From an uncultured Bacteroides sp. (lineage in GTDB: Bacteria > Bacteroidota > Bacteroidia > Bacteroidales > Bacteroidaceae): a DNA stretch of 11,161 bases. This document shows positions 7,360 to 11,161 of the stretch, piece after piece. A model generated the notes under the pieces. The model searched no databases and was not told where the DNA came from. It saw only the letters and a program-made list of their open reading frames with translations. Location: the NCBI GenBank assembly GCA_934716785.1, contig CAKUYM010000123.1, positions 1-11,161 of the forward strand, given 5' to 3'. The position numbers and the translations under genes are program-made. Every line of letters begins with the position of its first letter. Position 1 is the first letter of the stretch.

Positions 7360-8718
7360 ATGGCATTTAATATATTGGATTTTTATAGAATCTCTCCTCC
7401 GGCTGCCGGAGGGGAGACTGATTCCGAACGCTCTTCCCGTTTCAAGCGTATTCGTTGGGCTACCTTCCTTTCGGCCACTACCGGATATGGCATTTACTAT
7501 GTTTGCCGCCTCAGTATGAACGTGGTGCGCAAGCCGATTGTAGATGAAGGTGTGTTCTCCGAGACACAGTTGGGCATCATTGGTTCCTGCTTGTTTTTCG
7601 TGTATGCGGTGGGAAAGTTGACCAATGGTTTTCTTGCCGACCGTAGCAATGTACGACGCTTCATGTCCACCGGATTGTTGTGCTCCGCTTTGATAAATCT
7701 GTGTTTGGGCTTTACCAGCTCCTTTTATGCATTTGCCATACTTTGGGGGCTGAATGGATGGTTTCAGTCAATGGGGGCGGCGTCCGGTGTCGTTTCGCTG
7801 ACCCGTTGGTATAGCAGTAAGGAACGGGGCACTTTTTATGGATTCTGGTCGGCGAGCCATAATTTGGGCGAAGCGTTGACGTTTATCACCATAGCGCTGC
7901 TGGTCAGTTGGATGGGGTGGAGGTACGGCATGATTGGAGCCGGTGTCATTGGGATAGCAGGCTTTGGTATGATGCTCGCCTTTATGCGCGACACGCCACA
8001 GAGTCAGGGATTCTTGTTGGATAAGAAATCCGCTTCGACCAAGCAAACCGAAGATTTCAATAAGACCCAGAAAGAAGAATTCAACAAAGCCCAGAAGGCG
8101 GTATTGAAGAATCCGGCCATTTGGATTTTGGCTCTTTCCAGTGCATTTATGTATATCAGCCGTTATGCAGTGAATAGTTGGGGTGTCTTCTATTTGGAAA
8201 CACAGAAAGGATATTCTACATTGGATGCCAGTTTTATAATATCTATCAGTTCCATTTGTGGAATTATCGGTACGGTATTCTCCGGAATCATTTCCGATAA
8301 GTTGTTCTCAGGTAGCCGCAATGTTCCTGCGTTGATTTTCGGATTGATGGATGTAGTGGCTCTCTGCCTGTTTCTCTTGGTGCCGGGCACTCACTTTTGG
8401 GTAGACGTGTTGGCAATGGTGCTTTTCGGCTTGGGCATCGGAGTGCTGATTTGTTTCTTAGGCGGATTGATGGCAGTGGACATTGCTCCCCGCAATGCGT
8501 CGGGCGCAGCTTTGGGGGTAGTAGGAGTGGCCAGCTATATAGGAGCCGGACTGCAAGATGTAATGAGCGGCATTCTGATAGAAGGACAAAAGACCGTCTG
8601 CAATGGCGTGGATGTCTATGACTTCACGTACATCAATTGGTTCTGGATTGGGGCAGCCTTGCTTTCCGTGCTGTTTGCTCTCTTGGTCTGGAATGCAAAA
8701 CCGAAAGAAATCAGTTAG
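7360..8718 (+). CDS. GlpT/UhpT-type MFS organophosphate:phosphate antiporter
   Basis: This 452-residue, twelve-helix inner-membrane transporter belongs to the organophosphate:phosphate antiporter group of the major facilitator superfamily. Compared from memory with E. coli GlpT, the substrate-phosphate residues are present: Arg50 in IYYVCR (GlpT Arg45), His167 in SASHNLG (GlpT His165) and Arg268 in YISRYAVNSW (GlpT Arg269). The loop motif DRSN at 94-97 and MRDTPQS at 209-215 also match. These features support glycerol-3-phosphate or another small phosphate ester as substrate, exchanged for phosphate. The position right after two GDPDs favours glycerol-3-phosphate, but a hexose-phosphate or sensor (UhpC-like) role cannot be excluded from sequence. 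The central loop between helices 6 and 7 contains a tandem octapeptide (residues 231-246). The non-conserved N-terminal codons contain a strong hairpin at 7391-7417. It is the last gene of the row, followed by a terminator. Confidence 0.92.
   Translation: MAFNILDFYRISPPAAGGETDSERSSRFKRIRWATFLSATTGYGIYYVCRLSMNVVRKPIVDEGVFSETQLGIIGSCLFFVYAVGKLTNGFLADRSNVRRFMSTGLLCSALINLCLGFTSSFYAFAILWGLNGWFQSMGAASGVVSLTRWYSSKERGTFYGFWSASHNLGEALTFITIALLVSWMGWRYGMIGAGVIGIAGFGMMLAFMRDTPQSQGFLLDKKSASTKQTEDFNKTQKEEFNKAQKAVLKNPAIWILALSSAFMYISRYAVNSWGVFYLETQKGYSTLDASFIISISSICGIIGTVFSGIISDKLFSGSRNVPALIFGLMDVVALCLFLLVPGTHFWVDVLAMVLFGLGIGVLICFLGGLMAVDIAPRNASGAALGVVGVASYIGAGLQDVMSGILIEGQKTVCNGVDVYDFTYINWFWIGAALLSVLFALLVWNAKPKEIS
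7391..7417 (+). other. GC-rich hairpin near the start of the transporter reading frame
   Basis: Bases 7391-7402 pair with 7406-7417 in a 12-bp stem (one G-T wobble) with a 3-base loop. It lies 31 to 58 bases after the ATG, inside codons for a non-conserved Ser-Pro-Pro-Ala-Ala-Gly-Gly stretch. No T-run follows, so it is not a standard terminator. It might slow translation or stabilise an mRNA end, or be a by-product of Pro/Gly codons. The structure is seen directly; any role is unproven. Confidence 0.4.
8050..8097 (+). repeat. Tandem 24-base repeat in the transporter central loop
   Basis: Two adjacent 24-base units (8050-8073 and 8074-8097) agree at 19 of 24 positions and encode EDFNKTQK and EEFNKAQK. 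They fall in the cytoplasmic loop between helices 6 and 7, a region of variable length in the family. The in-frame unit and mostly conservative or silent differences suggest an old duplication that has drifted while staying tolerated. Confidence 0.6.
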
Positions 8719-8759
8719 AGGTATCTGATTGGAATATAGTTTTTTATAGGTATTTTAGC

Positions 8760-8810
8760 AGCATTCCGGAGGAATCATAGTTATCAGATTCTTTCGGAAT
8801 GCTATTTTTT
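8760..8810 (+). terminator. Rho-independent terminator of the SusCD-GDPD-transporter row
   Basis: Bases 8760-8776 pair with 8787-8803 to give a stem of up to 17 bp with two G-T wobbles and a 10-base loop. The outer nine pairs (AGCATTCCG with CGGAATGCT) are perfect. A run of six T follows at 8805-8810. It begins 42 bases after the transporter stop codon. The T-run lies only on the + strand side, so it should mainly stop transcription coming from the left. I see no equally clear terminator for the opposing pfl transcript in 8811-8878. Confidence 0.85.
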
Positions 8811-8878
8811 ATGAAAAGATTTATATGTGATGAGGATTTGTCTCACTTGTGTGAATATATCATTGCAGCGTTTTCATT

Positions 8879-9607
8879 TCAATTGACTACCACAGTATCA
8901 AAATACTCTTTGAAGATCTCCGCAGCTCTTTCAAGTTGCTCGGGAGTGTTTTCCTTTACGTCTTTCAGCTTGTATTCCTGCTCCAAGGCTTCATATTTAT
9001 GTACGCCCAGTGTATGGTAAGGCAGTATCTCTACCCGTTGGACCATCTTGTATTTTCCTAAAGCCTCTCCCAATCGGCGGATATCTTCTTCAAAGTCGCT
9101 GTATCCGGGCACAAGTACATAGCGCAGCCAAAACGGCTTACCATGCTCTTCGAGCCATGCTGCCGTGCGGATGGTCTGCTCGTTGCTTTTCCCGGTCAGT
9201 GCCTGGTGGCGGGTGGGGTTGAACTCTTTGATATCAAGCAATACGAGATCCGTCAGTGAGAGAAGTTCTTCTACATATTCGTTCCAGATGCCACCGTTGC
9301 TGTCTATGCAGACATGAATCCCTTTCTCTTTCAGTTCGCGAACCAGTGGTACAAGCGCTTTTGCCTGAAACGTAGGCTCTCCGCCAGAGAACGTGATTCC
9401 GCCACGCTTGCCGAAGAACGGACGCTGGCTCATCGCCATGCGCACAATCTCTTCCGGTGGGGTAGGCGTGCCGCCCTTGCCGGTTATCGTGTCGGGATTG
9501 GCGCAATACAGACAGCGGAAATTACAACCTTGAAGAAAAACGACGAGCCGTAAGCCCGGCCCGTCGAATGTTCCCATACTTTCGTATGAATGTACGTTTA
9601 TCATCAT
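8879..9607 (-). CDS. pflA: Pyruvate formate-lyase activating enzyme
   Basis: This 242-residue radical S-adenosylmethionine enzyme creates the glycyl radical on pyruvate formate-lyase. The [4Fe-4S] motif CNFRCLYC (Cys28, Cys32, Cys35; CX3CX2C) and the GGEP motif at 75-78 used for SAM binding are clear. So are the N-terminal SYESMGTFDGPGLR segment and, later, LLDIKEFNPTRHQ-LTG, RYVLVPGYSD and the LPYHTLG-HKY region, all close to E. coli PflA (246 residues). Two ATG codons in a row (9607 and 9604) make the start uncertain by one residue. It begins 11 bases after the pflB stop on the same strand, the common pflBA order, so the two are presumably one operon active in anaerobic growth. It acts in the cytoplasm. 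Confidence 0.97.
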   Translation of the reverse strand: MMINVHSYESMGTFDGPGLRLVVFLQGCNFRCLYCANPDTITGKGGTPTPPEEIVRMAMSQRPFFGKRGGITFSGGEPTFQAKALVPLVRELKEKGIHVCIDSNGGIWNEYVEELLSLTDLVLLDIKEFNPTRHQALTGKSNEQTIRTAAWLEEHGKPFWLRYVLVPGYSDFEEDIRRLGEALGKYKMVQRVEILPYHTLGVHKYEALEQEYKLKDVKENTPEQLERAAEIFKEYFDTVVVN

Positions 9608-9618
9608 ATAGAGTTTGA

Positions 9619-11161
9619 TTACATACGTTCGTGGAAGCTACGGCTGATAACTTCCAATTGGTGCTCGCGGCTCAACTTCACGAAGTTTACGGCATAACCG
9701 GAAACGCGGATGGTGAGTTGCGGATATTTCTCGGGATGCTCCATGGCGTCATAAAGCATGTCGCGGTTCAGAACGTTGACATTCAGGTGATGAGCGCCTT
9801 TGGTGAAGTAACCGTCCATCATGGTGATGAGGTTCTCGATGCGGTCTTCTTCGGTGGCTCCCAATGATTTCGGAACGATGGAGAAGGTGTTGCTGATACC
9901 ATCCTGTGAGTCGCGGTAACGAAGTTTTGCTACAGAGCTCAGGGAGGCGATAGCACCGTTCTTGTCGCGTCCGTGCATCGGGTTGGCACCCGGAGCGAAA
10001 GGAACCCCTTTGGCGCGTCCGTCGGGAGTGGCACCGGTCTTCTTGCCGTACATCACGTTGGAAGTGATGGTCAGCAGTGAAAGGGTGGGACGGGCGTTCT
10101 TGTATACCGGCAGCTTCTTCAATTCTTCACTGAAGAAATATACCAAGTCAACACCCAAATGGTCTACCTTATCGTTATCATTGCCGAAGCAAGGGAATTC
10201 TCCTTCGATATCGAACCCTTCCGTCAGCCCGATATCATTGCGACGAGCAGTTACTTTCGCATATTTGATGGCTGACAGTGAATCGAGCGCGATGGAGAGT
10301 CCTGCCACACCGTAAGCGAGGTTGATGCGCGGGTTGGTATCAACGAGAGCCATCTGTGCTTTCTCGTAGTAATACTTATCGTGCATATAGTGGATGATGT
10401 TCATCGCTTCGTTGTAAACGCGGGCGATTTCAGTCAGTACCTTCTTGTAGTTGCTCATAACCTCTTCGAAGTTCAGCGTGTCACTGGTCAGTACGGGGAT
10501 ATTTTTCACCATTACCGTACCGGTGTTTTCACAACGTCCGCCGTTGATGGCAAGCAGCAGGGCTTTAGCCAAGTTGCAGCGTGCGCCGAAGAACTGGATT
10601 TGCTTTCCGATCTCCTGATAAGATACGCAGCAGGCAATTCCATAGTCGTCCGACTGACGCACTTCACGCATCAGGTCGTCGTTCTCGTACTGGATGGAAG
10701 AAGTGTCGATAGATACCTTTGCGCAGAATTCCTTGAAGCCTTCCGGCAGTTCCGGACTCCACAGCACAGTCAGGTTCGGTTCCGGTGAAGGACCGAGGTT
10801 GTAGAGTGTCTGCAGGAAGCGGAAAGATGTTTTTGTAACCTTAGTGCGTCCGTCGTTGAGACGTCCACCTAAAGATTCGGTTACCCATGTCGGGTCGCCG
10901 GCAAAGATATCATTGTATGATTGCATACGCAGGTGGCGTACCATGCGCAGTTTGATGACAAATTGGTCGATCAGTTCCTGAGCGAAAGACTCGGTGATAG
11001 TTCCTTGACTCAACTCGTATTCGATGTAGATATCGAGGAAGGAAGAAACGTTACCCAATGACATGGCAGCGCCGTCTTGTTCTTTTACAGCGGCAAGATA
11101 AGCCATGTATACCCACTGAACGGCTTCCTGAGCGGTATAGGCAGGACGGCTCAAGTCGAGT
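9619..11161 (-). CDS. pflB: Pyruvate formate-lyase (formate C-acetyltransferase), C-terminal two thirds
   Basis: The frame runs off the right edge of the window: upstream of [14 protein letters not shown] it continues into Leu-Asp, so the TTG at 11154 is an internal leucine and the true start lies beyond the window. About 514 codons are visible and roughly 240 to 250 N-terminal residues are missing compared with the 760-residue E. coli enzyme. The adjacent catalytic cysteines appear in IACCVS (residues 175-176 counting from that leucine). The radical-bearing glycine is in RVSGYAV (residue 486), 25 residues before the C-terminus exactly as in E. coli, so it is a true PflB and not one of the diol-dehydratase-like glycyl radical enzymes. 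It converts pyruvate and CoA to acetyl-CoA and formate in the cytoplasm without oxygen. pflA follows after 11 bases. The promoter is outside the window. Confidence 0.97.
   Translation of the reverse strand, partial: LDLSRPAYTAQEAVQWVYMAYLAAVKEQDGAAMSLGNVSSFLDIYIEYELSQGTITESFAQELIDQFVIKLRMVRHLRMQSYNDIFAGDPTWVTESLGGRLNDGRTKVTKTSFRFLQTLYNLGPSPEPNLTVLWSPELPEGFKEFCAKVSIDTSSIQYENDDLMREVRQSDDYGIACCVSYQEIGKQIQFFGARCNLAKALLLAINGGRCENTGTVMVKNIPVLTSDTLNFEEVMSNYKKVLTEIARVYNEAMNIIHYMHDKYYYEKAQMALVDTNPRINLAYGVAGLSIALDSLSAIKYAKVTARRNDIGLTEGFDIEGEFPCFGNDNDKVDHLGVDLVYFFSEELKKLPVYKNARPTLSLLTITSNVMYGKKTGATPDGRAKGVPFAPGANPMHGRDKNGAIASLSSVAKLRYRDSQDGISNTFSIVPKSLGATEEDRIENLITMMDGYFTKGAHHLNVNVLNRDMLYDAMEHPEKYPQLTIRVSGYAVNFVKLSREHQLEVISRSFHERM

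Noticed and set aside
8723..8789. Seven-base complement between 8723-8729 and the terminator's inner arm (8783-8789), suggesting an alternative fold or attenuator
   Set aside because: Seven bases over this distance is near chance in AT-rich sequence, and the 17-bp terminator stem would outcompete it.
8821..8878. Weak - strand hairpin candidate after pflA around a TGAG/CTCA pairing
   Set aside because: Only about four base pairs with no T-run on the - strand; not a credible terminator.
8799..9020. Possible 73-codon + strand gene starting inside the terminator's right arm
   Set aside because: Most of it is the complement of the pflA 3' end, and its start lies within the terminator stem; no family resemblance.
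11152..11154. TTG at 11154 as the start codon of a 511-residue protein
   Set aside because: The frame stays open to the window edge and this leucine is part of the LSRPA segment internal to pyruvate formate-lyase.

Overview
The window looks like a chromosomal segment of a gut-type Bacteroidales bacterium (Bacteroides or a close relative). The evidence is a SusC/SusD pair, lipoproteins with acidic residues just after the lipobox cysteine, AT-rich start regions without clear Shine-Dalgarno sequences, and an anaerobic pyruvate formate-lyase pair. The exact species cannot be told from this sequence alone.

Positions 1-8718 (+ strand) form one tightly packed gene row with gaps of 4 to 24 bases. 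In order it holds: a SusC-type TonB-dependent outer-membrane transporter (5' end cut by the window), a SusD-type surface lipoprotein, an 843-residue lipoprotein joining a PKD domain, a PQQ-type beta-propeller and a glycerophosphodiester phosphodiesterase (GDPD) domain, a second stand-alone exported GDPD, and a GlpT/UhpT-type inner-membrane organophosphate transporter. A 17-bp hairpin followed by a T-run (8760-8810) closes the row. No glycoside hydrolase, polysaccharide lyase or sulfatase is present. The simplest reading is a SusCD-based uptake locus for glycerophosphodiesters (lipid headgroup products or glycerol-phosphate polymers) rather than for an ordinary glycan: capture at the cell surface, hydrolysis to glycerol-3-phosphate plus an alcohol, then import of the phosphate ester through the MFS antiporter. 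The substrate and surface topology are inferred.

Positions 8879-11161 (- strand) carry pflB (3' part only) and pflA, 11 bases apart, converging on the first row. They encode pyruvate formate-lyase and its radical-SAM activating enzyme, a core fermentation function with no evident link to the GDPD locus.

Points worth a second look are the GDPD-centred SusCD locus, the PKD-propeller-GDPD fusion and its apparent eight-blade periodicity, a shared Glu-to-Asp change at the putative third metal ligand of both GDPDs, a mixed signal peptide on the second GDPD, a GC-rich hairpin just inside the transporter reading frame, and a tandem octapeptide in the transporter's central loop. No RNA genes, CRISPR arrays or mobile elements were seen.
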